Source of the DNA: a bacterium
Lineage (GTDB): Bacteria > Pseudomonadota > Gammaproteobacteria > UBA6186 > Azoamicaceae
DNA length: 43,289 nucleotides
Assembly (NCBI GenBank): GCA_027364575.1
Contig: DAHXPC010000015.1
Coordinates: forward strand, 1-43,289
Direction of reading: 5' to 3'
Shown: positions 15,992-23,670 of the stretch, one piece after another
Layout: each line of letters opens with the position of its first letter
Numbering within the stretch: the first letter of the stretch is position 1
Translations under genes and position numbers: made by a program
The notes under the pieces: generated by a model
Told to the model about the DNA's origin: nothing
Database searches by the model: none
Seen by the model: the letters and a program-made list of their open reading frames with translations, nothing else

Positions 15992-16261
15992 TTATTTTTT
16001 AGGCTTTTTAGCGGGTTTTTTGGCTTTCTTTTTTTTATGCTTTTTATCACTCTTAAGCTTGCTGCAAGCCTTTTGATAGGCCTCTATTTTTTTCTGTTTG
16101 GTTTTTAAGGCTTGGATTTCTTTGACAAAATTCCCCAATCGACATTCGATCGCTTCGTTAATTTTTTGCTCAATATTAACAACTTCCGCTTTGGGGTCGT
16201 GAGGCACTGAAGGGCTTAAACCCGATTTGTTTTTTGCAGGAAATTGCTTAATATTAGACAT
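15992..16261 (-). CDS. hypothetical lysine-rich protein downstream of alr
   Basis: The 89-residue product has no recognised domain. Residues 35-75 form a likely coiled coil (EQKINEAIECRL, IQALKTKQKKIEAYQK). The last 20 residues are almost all Lys, Ala and Pro (KKHKKKKAKKPAKKPKK), the kind of tail that binds nucleic acid or membranes. It lies 22 bases after alr and is probably co-transcribed. I start at the ATG of MSNIKQF; a TTG five codons earlier is less likely. Confidence 0.65.
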   Translation of the reverse strand: MSNIKQFPAKNKSGLSPSVPHDPKAEVVNIEQKINEAIECRLGNFVKEIQALKTKQKKIEAYQKACSKLKSDKKHKKKKAKKPAKKPKK

Positions 16262-16283
16262 TTTTTCCCAATACAACCGTTAT

Positions 16284-17516
16284 CTATAGCGCGCAATCTA
16301 GAAACGCATTTTCCCACTGACTGCCATTTTCCAAATGGTAGACACGTGGTAAGCGATTATTAAATCCACACAGTATTTCATAGGAAATGGTTTCACACAA
16401 TCTACCCATTTCGTTCACACTCATGCATTCATGCCCATCTTCACCAATAATGGTTATGATATCCCCTACATAGGCAGGATCTTGTCCAATGTCCACCATG
16501 AATTGATCCATACAAATGGTGCCGGCAATTGGATAACGTTTGCCTTTCATTAAAATATGCGCTTTATTGGATAAACATCTTCGTAATCCATCGCCGTACC
16601 CTAAGGGTATCGTAATAATCCGAGTATCCCTCTCTGTCGTATAGCGATGCCCATAACCAACCCCTTCACCTTTAGGGACAACTTTAAAATAAGCTACTTT
16701 GGCTTTTACGCTAAAAAGTGGCCGTATGTCTTTAAAGGCTTGAGTGAGGGGTAGATAATGGCCAAAAGCCAATATACCCGGTCGTACCATGTCCAAATAA
16801 GAATCCGGGAAATGCACAACGCCGCCCGAATTCGCTATGTGACACAATATTTTTTTATCTCTTGTTGCGATGTGCGCCTCGATAAATTGTTTAAATTTTT
16901 GAATTTGAGACTGCGCGAACGGGTTTTGCGGTTCATCGGCGGTCGCAAGATGAGAGTAGACACCGATTAATTCAAAACAAGGATGATTATCTAAAAATTC
17001 GATGACGCTAGGAGCCGTGTCTATACGCACCCCGGTGCGCTGCATACCCGTATCAATTTCTAAATGAACTTTAGCGGTTTTGGTTAATTGTTGGCAGATT
17101 TCGGCAACCATTTTTGCTTTATAAAATGAAGCAATGGTAAATTCTAAATCATAGTGTATTAATTCAGCAATTTGTTCTTGGTGAATTGCCCCTAACACTA
17201 AAATTGGAATTTGAATACCTGCATGGCGTAAAAGTGCGCCCTCTTGCAAACAAGAAACGCCTAAATATTCTACGCCTGCCTCGCACGCACTCTTTGCGAT
17301 GGGTATCAAGCCATGTCCATACGCATTGGCTTTGATCGGCAGGCATAAACGGGTTTGACCAATATGTTTTTTAATATTAAGAATATTTTTCTTAAATTGT
17401 ATTAAATCAATTTCAATCCACGCCGGATGCCCAAATGGCGAATTAATCACGATTTCTCTCTTTGTCTTATTCAATATAGACAGTATAAACCGATATTTAT
17501 TTTCTGCTTTCTCCAT
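16284..17516 (-). CDS. alr: alanine racemase
   Basis: Interconverts L- and D-alanine, supplying D-Ala for peptidoglycan. PLP-dependent, fold III. Lys62 in LPIKANAYGHG holds the cofactor and Tyr288 in GVGYGHRYTT is the second catalytic base. HLEIDTGMQRTG and GTICMDQFMVDI are also standard. At 410 residues it is about 40-50 longer than usual because of an N-terminal extension before PAWIEIDL. The ATG used has no ribosome site; a GTG at 17450, preceded by AGAGAG, would give a normal N-terminus and may be the real start. It follows fabV by 35 bases on the same strand. Confidence 0.95.
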   Translation of the reverse strand: MEKAENKYRFILSILNKTKREIVINSPFGHPAWIEIDLIQFKKNILNIKKHIGQTRLCLPIKANAYGHGLIPIAKSACEAGVEYLGVSCLQEGALLRHAGIQIPILVLGAIHQEQIAELIHYDLEFTIASFYKAKMVAEICQQLTKTAKVHLEIDTGMQRTGVRIDTAPSVIEFLDNHPCFELIGVYSHLATADEPQNPFAQSQIQKFKQFIEAHIATRDKKILCHIANSGGVVHFPDSYLDMVRPGILAFGHYLPLTQAFKDIRPLFSVKAKVAYFKVVPKGEGVGYGHRYTTERDTRIITIPLGYGDGLRRCLSNKAHILMKGKRYPIAGTICMDQFMVDIGQDPAYVGDIITIIGEDGHECMSVNEMGRLCETISYEILCGFNNRLPRVYHLENGSQWENAFLDCAL

Positions 17517-17551
17517 TCAAAAAGCATTACTCGACAATTGAATATAGAGGC

Positions 17552-18742
17552 TTAATCTGTATTCAATAAAGCAATGGGATTTACATCCGCTTCATAATCC
17601 ACAGAGGAAAAACCAAAGCCAAATAATTTTAAAAATTCCGCTTGATATCCCTTAAAATCGGTCATTTCATTCAAATTATCGGTATTCACTTTTTCCCATA
17701 GTTCTTCAACCGTTGTTTGAATTTCCGGGCGAAGTTCCCAATCGTCTAGACGGATTCTGCCTGTTTCATCTATGCGCAAAGCCTCTGAACCCCAAATTTG
17801 GGTGTAAAATAGTCGGGCAATCTGTTCAATACTCCCCTCATGAACGCCTTCCTCTTTCATGACTTTATATAATAAAGAAATATAAAGCGGCATAATGGGA
17901 ATAGCCGAACTTGCTTGCGTAACAATGGCTTTCATAACGGCAATAGAAGCCGATCCTTTATGTTTTTTAAGCCGTATATTCAGTGCTTTGGCGGCTCTAT
18001 CGAGATCTTCCTTTGCTCTACCGATAGCCGCTTTGCCATAGATTGGCCAGGTTTGTTTGGCACCAATATATGTATAAGAAATGGTTTTGCACCCTTCTGC
18101 TAATAGATCTGCTTTATCGAGAGCATCTATCCACATTTCCCAATCTTCCCCGCCCATCACACTAATCGTGTCATTGATTTCTTCTTCAGTAGCCGGGGCA
18201 ATCGTAATGCTTTTGACTTCTTTTTTATCTGTATCCAGTGTCTTAACGGTCACCGGTCCCCCAATCGGCTTTAAAACGGATTTGGCTGTATAATTTGTTT
18301 TAGGATGGGTACGCCGTGGCGATGCAACGCTGTAAACCACGAGATCGACAGGCCCCATTTCCGCTTTCAAAAGATCGATAGTTTTCTCTTTAATAGCATC
18401 TGAAAAAGCATCTCCATTAATACTTTTGGCATACAAACCCTGGTCTTTAGCCGCTGTTTCAAAAGCGACAGAATTATACCACCCTGCTGTAGCTGTATGA
18501 TCTTCTGTTGGTTCTTTTTCAAAAAATATACCCACGGTTTCTGCTTTGCTGCCAAAGGCCGCCGTAATGCGCGAGGCAAGGCCGTAACCGGTGGACGCCC
18601 CAATAATCAGAACTTTTTTGGGCCCATTGGAGAGTAAACCCTGACTTTGTATATACTTTATTTGTTCCATGACATTGGCTTCACATCCACTAGGATGTGC
18701 AGTGGTACAAATAAAGCCCCTTATCTTGGGTTTAACGAGCAT
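17552..18742 (-). CDS. fabV: NADH-dependent trans-2-enoyl-ACP/CoA reductase FabV
   Basis: Catalyses the last step of each fatty acid elongation cycle, reducing enoyl-ACP with NADH. FabV is the SDR-type enoyl reductase that replaces or supplements FabI and is insensitive to triclosan in the species tested. MLVKPKIRGFICTTAHPSGC is the family N-terminus. VLIIGASTGYGLASRI binds NADH, and TWPIYGKAAIGRAKEDLD carries the C-terminal catalytic-region Lys residues. The 396-residue length is normal. I start at the ATG with GAGG 7 bases upstream; the frame stays open 30 codons further but without family similarity. No fabI is in the window, so FabV probably serves the fab cluster 16 kb away. Confidence 0.95.
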   Translation of the reverse strand: MLVKPKIRGFICTTAHPSGCEANVMEQIKYIQSQGLLSNGPKKVLIIGASTGYGLASRITAAFGSKAETVGIFFEKEPTEDHTATAGWYNSVAFETAAKDQGLYAKSINGDAFSDAIKEKTIDLLKAEMGPVDLVVYSVASPRRTHPKTNYTAKSVLKPIGGPVTVKTLDTDKKEVKSITIAPATEEEINDTISVMGGEDWEMWIDALDKADLLAEGCKTISYTYIGAKQTWPIYGKAAIGRAKEDLDRAAKALNIRLKKHKGSASIAVMKAIVTQASSAIPIMPLYISLLYKVMKEEGVHEGSIEQIARLFYTQIWGSEALRIDETGRIRLDDWELRPEIQTTVEELWEKVNTDNLNEMTDFKGYQAEFLKLFGFGFSSVDYEADVNPIALLNTD

Positions 18743-18936
18743 AGGACACCTCGGAAGACTGGATGATTGAACTGGAGTATATCGTAGCCTAAGTCGATTA
18801 ATGAATCCAGGGCTGTTTTTTAATTCAGCCAAACTCCGCCTATTTTGCAGCCAGATATTGACAACCCACAGTTGCCAATTGTTCTGCTATAATTGCGAGC
18901 CGCGCGTAAACGCCTTAGGCACAACAGACAATACGC

Positions 18937-19152
18937 TTATTTCACCACTTCTAGGCGCTTCAGTTGCAAAATGATATGCTCCAGATCGGTTTCCAAGGTA
19001 TTGGCATAAGCTTCTTTTTTAAGGGAGGCGGCGATGGCATTTTGTAGCTGGGTCTCCAACGTTTCTACCCTATCTTGTAGGTATTGTAACTGAGAAAAAC
19101 CCATTGCAGGTTGGCTTTGAAAAGTGCTAACGAAATGTGGATTAGATGACAT
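18937..19152 (-). CDS. small coiled-coil protein, unknown
   Basis: A 71-residue protein, unrecognised. After a polar 20-residue N-terminus it is one long helix with heptad hydrophobics (LQYLQDRVETLETQL, LETDLEHIILQLKRLEVV), so a dimeric coiled coil is likely. The start has an excellent ribosome site (AAGGAG). It is divergent from the UmuD-like gene across 94 bases. Small coiled-coil proteins of this size include cell-division ZapB-like proteins, but there is no sequence evidence for that here. Confidence 0.7.
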   Translation of the reverse strand: MSSNPHFVSTFQSQPAMGFSQLQYLQDRVETLETQLQNAIAASLKKEAYANTLETDLEHIILQLKRLEVVK

Positions 19153-19246
19153 ATGATTCTCCTTAAAGTAAGTAGGCCTTGTAATTAATGAATATCTACT
19201 TCATACTGTATTTGATTATTGCACATTAATCAAGAGGGATTTAACC

Positions 19247-19846
19247 ATGAGCAAAAAAACAAATGCCGGCGGATACAGAGCTGGATCGGGCCGCCCTAAA
19301 GGTACCGGTAAATATAAAGAACTAACCCAACCGATACGTGTTCCAGTTAGCTTAATACCGCAAATTGAAGAACTCCTTGCTCATAAAGCCACACAAGATA
19401 CAATCAGCGTATTTGATAATATTTACCCCTATCCAAAACCACAGGAAAAGGCGGTCGACACCTTCTCTATTCCCTTCTATGCCTCAAGAGTAGCAGCAGG
19501 CTTTCCCTCTCCTGCCGACGATCACGTTGAAAACCATTTAGATCTGAATCAACATTTAGTCCAAAGACCCTCTGCTACCTTTTTTGTACGCGTAGAAGGC
19601 GATTCTATGATCAATGTTGGCATTCATGAAGATGACATCTTAATCGTCGATCGCTCTATTGAACCCACGAATGGAAGAATTGTTATTGCTGCAGTCAATG
19701 GGGAACTCACGGTCAAACGATTAGAAATACAACAGAAACGACTGCGCTTATTGCCGGAAAATCCGCGTTATAGCCCTCTTGAAATTACGGAAGAAATTGA
19801 GTTTACAATCTGGGGTGTGGTTGTCCATGTTATCCACTCTCTATAG
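19247..19846 (+). CDS. UmuD-like S24 autopeptidase with N-terminal extension
   Basis: Residues 70-199 match UmuD closely: GFPSPADDHVENHLDLNQ, QRPSATFFVRVEGDSMI with nucleophile Ser120, and GELTVKRLE with general base Lys157. The self-cleavage site would be Ala84-Gly85 (UmuD uses Cys-Gly). Unlike E. coli UmuD (139 residues), it has an extra 70-residue N-terminus. This begins with a basic Gly-rich stretch, GGYRAGSGRPKGTGKYKE, then PIRVPVSLIPQIEELL, which looks like a small DNA-binding module. No umuC follows. It may be the cleavable subunit of polymerase V acting in trans, or a UmuD-derived repressor. No complete LexA box (CTGT-N8-ACAG) is seen upstream. Confidence 0.85.
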   Translation: MSKKTNAGGYRAGSGRPKGTGKYKELTQPIRVPVSLIPQIEELLAHKATQDTISVFDNIYPYPKPQEKAVDTFSIPFYASRVAAGFPSPADDHVENHLDLNQHLVQRPSATFFVRVEGDSMINVGIHEDDILIVDRSIEPTNGRIVIAAVNGELTVKRLEIQQKRLRLLPENPRYSPLEITEEIEFTIWGVVVHVIHSL

Positions 19847-20014
19847 AATAAAAACAATACATTTATAAAGTTTCGATATCGGCCTTTAAACGCCCTGCCA
19901 ATGGTTATCAAAAGCCTAATTTAATTTTCACCACGATAAAAGGATCCCCTCATACGCCCCAGGTCAAACATATGCTGCTAAACTGAATAATAAACATAAG
20001 AAATGGAGCAATGG

Positions 20015-20428
20015 GTGAACCCTATCATAAAATTTCTACTGGTCTCTGCAGTCCTAACGGGGACAATCGGATGCGCTAAAAAGCCCCCTGCGCTCCTGTG
20101 TATTGAAATACCAGTACAACAGCAAGTGAAATCTTCTGAAGACAAAGACTTAACGTACCCAGCGCTCGGAAATGCCAAGTGGACACAAGATCTGATCAGC
20201 GTACGTGAGATGCAAAAAAGAAACCTTTCTGCCCAATTAATCACCGATGAACAAAAAGTAAAGTTTAAAACAGATACGGCGCATATTATTGAGCTCCATA
20301 AAGAATTAGACTTTCAGACAACCGTCCGCCTAGAGCAAATGCGAAAGAAACATCAAGTCAAAATGCATTCCCCAGGAAATAGGCATAAAGCCATTTCCTT
20401 GCCCCAAATTTCTTTTTATGGGGTATAA
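20015..20428 (+). CDS. putative lipoprotein, unknown function
   Basis: A 137-residue protein with a lipoprotein signal: basic start, hydrophobic core FLLVSAVLTG, then lipobox TIGC before AKKPP. It would be anchored in the envelope by its Cys. The mature part is hydrophilic and helical with many Lys/Gln and no recognised domain. I prefer the GTG start, which has GGAG 7-8 bases upstream; the ATG four codons earlier contains that site and has none of its own. Single gene upstream of bcp, 142 bases away. Confidence 0.65.
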   Translation: MNPIIKFLLVSAVLTGTIGCAKKPPALLCIEIPVQQQVKSSEDKDLTYPALGNAKWTQDLISVREMQKRNLSAQLITDEQKVKFKTDTAHIIELHKELDFQTTVRLEQMRKKHQVKMHSPGNRHKAISLPQISFYGV

Positions 20429-20569
20429 CTATAGGTTAGCGGTATTCCACAGGCTAATGCGATATAAGCACAAACAAAAAAAGCTTGTTAACTAAGAATA
20501 AATTGGGGTAGGAATTTAATGCATTTAAGTATAAAATTTTTAATTCAAACTGAATAAAAGGGATCGCTT

Positions 20570-21010
20570 ATGCTAAATGAAAATGCCCTAGCCCCGGATT
20601 TTTGCCTACCCGGCCACGATGGTCAAGAATATTGCTTATCGCATTTTAGAAATAAGTATGTGATCCTCTATTTCTATCCTAAAGATAATACCCCTGGATG
20701 CACGCAAGAAGCCTGTGATTTTAGAGACAATTTGGGATCGCTTAATCAAAAAGAGTGTGTCGTGTTTGGGATCTCCAGAGACTCTATAGCGAGTCACCAG
20801 AAATTTCAGACAAAATTCAATTTAAATTTTATATTGCTCAGTGATCCCGATTTAAAGGTTCATCAAGCATATGAGGTTTTAGAAAGCGAAAAAACTATAC
20901 GTGCCACATTTTTAATTGACAAATCAGGCAAATTGGCAAAAGTCTGGCCTAAAGTTAAGGTGAATGGGCATGTAAAAGCCATTATAGACACCCTAGCGTC
21001 CCCCCAATGA
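20570..21010 (+). CDS. bcp: thioredoxin-dependent peroxiredoxin (Bcp/PrxQ type)
   Basis: Reduces hydrogen peroxide and organic peroxides using thioredoxin; cytoplasmic. PKDNTPGCTQEACDFRD holds the peroxidatic Cys44 and the resolving Cys49 five residues later, the typical atypical 2-Cys PrxQ layout. FGISRDSIASHQKF and LLSDPDLKVHQAY are family segments, and IRATFLIDKSGKL is the C-terminal strand pair. The 146-residue length is normal. AAAGGGATC precedes the ATG. It overlaps the next gene by 4 bases (ATGA), forming an operon with the HIT and CDF genes. Confidence 0.93.
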   Translation: MLNENALAPDFCLPGHDGQEYCLSHFRNKYVILYFYPKDNTPGCTQEACDFRDNLGSLNQKECVVFGISRDSIASHQKFQTKFNLNFILLSDPDLKVHQAYEVLESEKTIRATFLIDKSGKLAKVWPKVKVNGHVKAIIDTLASPQ

Positions 21011-21435
21011 CAACGGGCATACATTTTGAACTCCACCCCCGTCTTGCCGCGGATTCTCTTTATATAACGGATCTCGCCTTTTGCCGCTTATTATTGATGA
21101 ATGATGAGCGCTTTCCCTGGATAATTCTTGTCCCACGCAAAGCACAGGTTTCAGAAATATTCGAGCTAACACCTTCAGAACAACAAGCGTTATTATTAGA
21201 AACCATAACGCTTTCTAAATTGTTTAAAAACTTATACCAAGCGGACAAATTAAATATAGCCAGTATTGGAAATATTGTGCCACAATTACACGTACACATT
21301 ATCGCCCGTTTTATAGGGGATAAAGCATGGCCTACCCCGGTATGGGGGTTTCAAAAGCCTATACCCTATTCTGTACAGAAATCGGAAGAAACGATAACTG
21401 AAATAAAACGAATTATCGCCTCACCAAACGAATAA
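21007..21435 (+). CDS. HIT-family (histidine triad-like) protein
   Basis: The 142-residue product is a HIT-superfamily nucleotide hydrolase or transferase. The nucleotide-binding motif reads VPQLHVHIIARFIGD: the first His of the H-x-H-x-H triad is Gln, as in one common proteobacterial subgroup with the pattern Q-x-H-x-H. FPWIILVPRK is the first strand pair. Substrate unknown. Start overlaps the bcp stop, so translation is coupled, and the CDF transporter gene follows after 11 bases. The combination suggests a stress-related operon, but a specific link is not evident. Confidence 0.85.
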   Translation: MTTGIHFELHPRLAADSLYITDLAFCRLLLMNDERFPWIILVPRKAQVSEIFELTPSEQQALLLETITLSKLFKNLYQADKLNIASIGNIVPQLHVHIIARFIGDKAWPTPVWGFQKPIPYSVQKSEETITEIKRIIASPNE

Positions 21436-21446
21436 ACTGAGATTGT

Positions 21447-22337
21447 ATGAATTACAAAGCTAGACTCCAAAATCTGAATAGTGAAAAACGACTATGGATA
21501 GCACTTGTCTTAAAAGTTGCCTTTATCATCCTTGAAATAGGCGGTGGCTTTTTTAGCAATAGCCTTGCATTGTTGTCAGATGCTGCTCATCTTTTTACCG
21601 ATGCCGCAGCACTGATCATTTCCATTATTGCTATACAGCTCAGCAAAAGAAAAGCGGATACCAAACGTACTTTTGGGTATTATCGTTTTGAAATTTTAGC
21701 GGCCGCTTTTAATGCAGCGCTATTGTTTCTCGTTGCTTTTTATATTTTTTATGAAGCCTATAGTAGATTCTTTTTTCCTCACCCCATACAAACCACAAGC
21801 ATGGTCGTTGTCGCCAGTATAGGGGTTGCCATTAATTTCTTTAGCGCGCGGTTACTGCAAAAAAGTAGCGAAGAAAACTTAAACATTAAGAGTGCCTATC
21901 TAGATGCAAAAGCCGATATGCTAAGCTCTTTAGTGGTTATTTTAACGGCTATTGTCATTCAAAATACAGACTGGGCCTATGTAGATTCTATGATGGCGGT
22001 TGGAATTTCCATCTGGATCCTTCCCCGCAGTTGGTCATTATTAAAAGAAAGTATTAATATCTTGCTAGAAGGCGTTCCAGAAGGCATTAATATTGAAGAA
22101 ATTAATCATGCATTAAAACAATTAACCGAAATTTCCGATGTGCATGATCTGCATGTCTGGGCGCTGACGAATGGTAAAATTAGCCTTACCGCCCATTTTG
22201 TCACCGCTAATCCGACAGACAATAATCAACTGCTCTTAAAAAAAGCAAGCGAACTCTTAGAACAAAAATTTAACATTACCCACAGTACCATTCAAATTGA
22301 AACAGTTAAATGCGGGCACTCTATAACCTCTCATTAA
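21447..22337 (+). CDS. cation diffusion facilitator (CzcD-like metal exporter)
   Basis: A 296-residue inner-membrane metal/proton antiporter with six helices. The metal site in helix 2 is LLSDAAHLFTDAAAL (His48, Asp52), and in helix 5 it is SAYLDAKADMLSS (Asp153, Asp157). In many zinc CDFs the helix 5 pair is His-x3-Asp; an acidic residue here could change metal preference. The C-terminal cytoplasmic domain contains SDVHDLHVWALTNG, the standard CDF dimerisation and regulatory site. It is the last gene of the bcp-HIT operon. Zn, Co or Cd are the likely substrates by family; which one cannot be told. Confidence 0.9.
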   Translation: MNYKARLQNLNSEKRLWIALVLKVAFIILEIGGGFFSNSLALLSDAAHLFTDAAALIISIIAIQLSKRKADTKRTFGYYRFEILAAAFNAALLFLVAFYIFYEAYSRFFFPHPIQTTSMVVVASIGVAINFFSARLLQKSSEENLNIKSAYLDAKADMLSSLVVILTAIVIQNTDWAYVDSMMAVGISIWILPRSWSLLKESINILLEGVPEGINIEEINHALKQLTEISDVHDLHVWALTNGKISLTAHFVTANPTDNNQLLLKKASELLEQKFNITHSTIQIETVKCGHSITSH

Positions 22338-22481
22338 CCCTAGACAAAACATAATTGACTTCATTTCATGAGATCTCTACTATAATTTCGGTAAATGCTT
22401 AAATAAAGCTCGACTAAATAGGGCGATAACAAGGATCTACACGTAAATGACAGCCTCTAGCGATATTAATTAGGAGTTTAT

Positions 22482-22967
22482 ATGTTGAATATTAAAAAGT
22501 TAACGGTTGCCGCGACATTAGTTTTAACTCTAACTGGTTGCGCGGGTGCTGGCCCTAAACAAACCGGAGGCCAATTATTGGGTGGCGCAGCAGGGGCTCT
22601 ATTGGGTTCACAGTTTGGTGGCGGTTCTGGAAGATTAGTAGGTGTGGCAATTGGGGCAATGGCGGGCTCCTATTTAGGGGGAACCATCGGCTACCAGATG
22701 GACGAAAAAGATAAACAGTTAGCTAAACATACAATGCTCGATACCCTTGAGAAAGCACCTGATTATCAAGAACATGGTTGGAAAAATCCAAATAACAACC
22801 ATTCTGGTAGTTTTAAAGTCACTCGCACCCAAGAGTTATCCGCACAGAATCTTGTCTGTAGAGACTATGTGAGTACGGTCATGATTGATGGCAAGCAAGA
22901 AAAAGTTCAAGGCCGAGCCTGCAGAGATATACGCGATAGCCGTGCTGCATGGCGAATTGAAAGCTAA
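22482..22967 (+). CDS. 17-kDa surface antigen-type glycine-zipper lipoprotein
   Basis: A 161-residue outer-membrane lipoprotein of the Rickettsia 17-kDa antigen type. The signal peptide ends in the lipobox LTGC. Residues 28-75 are a double glycine zipper (GGQLLGGAAGALLGSQFGGG then AIGAMAGSYLGGTIGYQMD) that inserts into or packs against the membrane. The C-terminal domain, with QELSAQNLVCRDYVSTVMID and RACRDIRDSRAAWRI, is conserved in this family. Such proteins stabilise the envelope or associate with outer-membrane assembly. Start has AGGAG at a good distance. Single gene. Confidence 0.88.
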   Translation: MLNIKKLTVAATLVLTLTGCAGAGPKQTGGQLLGGAAGALLGSQFGGGSGRLVGVAIGAMAGSYLGGTIGYQMDEKDKQLAKHTMLDTLEKAPDYQEHGWKNPNNNHSGSFKVTRTQELSAQNLVCRDYVSTVMIDGKQEKVQGRACRDIRDSRAAWRIES

Positions 22968-23012
22968 AAGTAAACTAGCCAACGCAAATGCTATTGTTAA
23001 AATTAGAATAAA

Positions 23013-23052
23013 ACGACGCCCGAGCAATACTGCAAATTCACACGGGCGTCGT
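23013..23052. repeat. 10-bp inverted repeat (hairpin) after the 17-kDa antigen gene
   Basis: ACGACGCCCG and CGGGCGTCGT are perfect partners with a 20-base loop. On the plus strand no T-run follows, so it is a poor terminator for the upstream gene. On the minus strand a TTTATTCT sequence follows. It may stabilise the mRNA end or terminate minus-strand transcription. Confidence 0.5.
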
Positions 23053-23105
23053 ACTTCGCTGGGAAGACCCTAATATCTATTGCACGCCATTGTTAAATTC
23101 CTTCG

Positions 23106-23187
23106 TTGACAAGTCATATTATAAATGCAATTATAAAATGACTATTTTCAAAATAGTTGTAAAAAATATTTAGCTTTTCTAAATATT
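23106..23187 (+). promoter_or_regulatory. probable promoter region with two palindromes before a lipoprotein gene
   Basis: A perfect -35 box TTGACA (23106) is followed at 17 bases by AATTAT, a modest -10. Just downstream lie a 17-base palindrome ACTATTTT-C-AAAATAGT (23141-23157) and a 9-bp hairpin AATATTTAG / CTAAATATT with a 5-base loop (23165-23187). The positions suggest an operator or a leader structure controlling the 109-aa lipoprotein gene. Confidence 0.35.
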
Positions 23188-23232
23188 GCTTCAAAACTTC
23201 GTTCATTGTGATGCTGTTTTAAGGAGACAAAC

Positions 23233-23562
23233 ATGGAACTAGTCAACTCGAAAAAAATCATTTTAGCTTTATTGACCTCTACTGTGCTGTGTACCAGTTT
23301 AGGCTGTGTTCGCACCGATGGAAGCAGTGCCTATACTGAAACGACTGCAGGTAAAAACTGGGTAAAAAATGAAGCCGTTGTACGGCATAAAACCCCAAAT
23401 GGAAGAGTCATTTTAGATACCCAATCTACGTATGAAAAATTTAAGTGCATTGGTAAAAACGGTGCAACCATAAAAGCTGCGCTTCCTGAAGAATGCATAA
23501 GAAAAGGGGGCAAAGTTTATGAAGAGACCGTTATTGAGGAAACCACTCAACGCGGCCGTTAA
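23233..23562 (+). CDS. small putative lipoprotein, unknown function
   Basis: A 109-residue product with a lipoprotein signal: KKIILALLTSTVLC hydrophobic core, then SLGC followed by VRTDG. The mature protein is about 85 residues, polar, with two more cysteines (Cys in KFKCIGKNGA and PEECIRKGG) that could form a disulfide in the periplasm. No family recognised. The start has AAGGAG at the right distance. The gene has a structured upstream region and a strong terminator, so it is an independent unit. Confidence 0.7.
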   Translation: MELVNSKKIILALLTSTVLCTSLGCVRTDGSSAYTETTAGKNWVKNEAVVRHKTPNGRVILDTQSTYEKFKCIGKNGATIKAALPEECIRKGGKVYEETVIEETTQRGR

Positions 23563-23590
23563 CATAAATTTGAATGCGCATTTACCTGCT

Positions 23591-23657
23591 GCCAACTCAA
23601 CGCTCTGAGGCTCCCCACCGGGAGATATAACCCAGACTTGAGTTGGCGCAATTTTTT
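23591..23657 (+). terminator. rho-independent terminator with nested hairpin
   Basis: Outer stem GCCAACTCAA / TTGAGTTGGC, 10 bp and perfect, encloses a second hairpin CTCCC-CACC-GGGAG. GCGCAATTTTTT follows the outer stem on the plus strand, so it ends the lipoprotein transcript. The inner hairpin is unusual for a simple terminator. Confidence 0.75.
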
Positions 23658-23670
23658 CTACAAAATTTCT

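Noticed and set aside
19206..19221. Possible LexA box upstream of the UmuD-like gene
   Set aside because: CTGT is present but the second half-site ACAG is absent at the required 8-base spacing.
22355..22386. TTGACT and TATAAT before the 17-kDa antigen gene
   Set aside because: The spacer is 20 bases, too long for a normal sigma-70 promoter; the TATAAT may still act with another -35.
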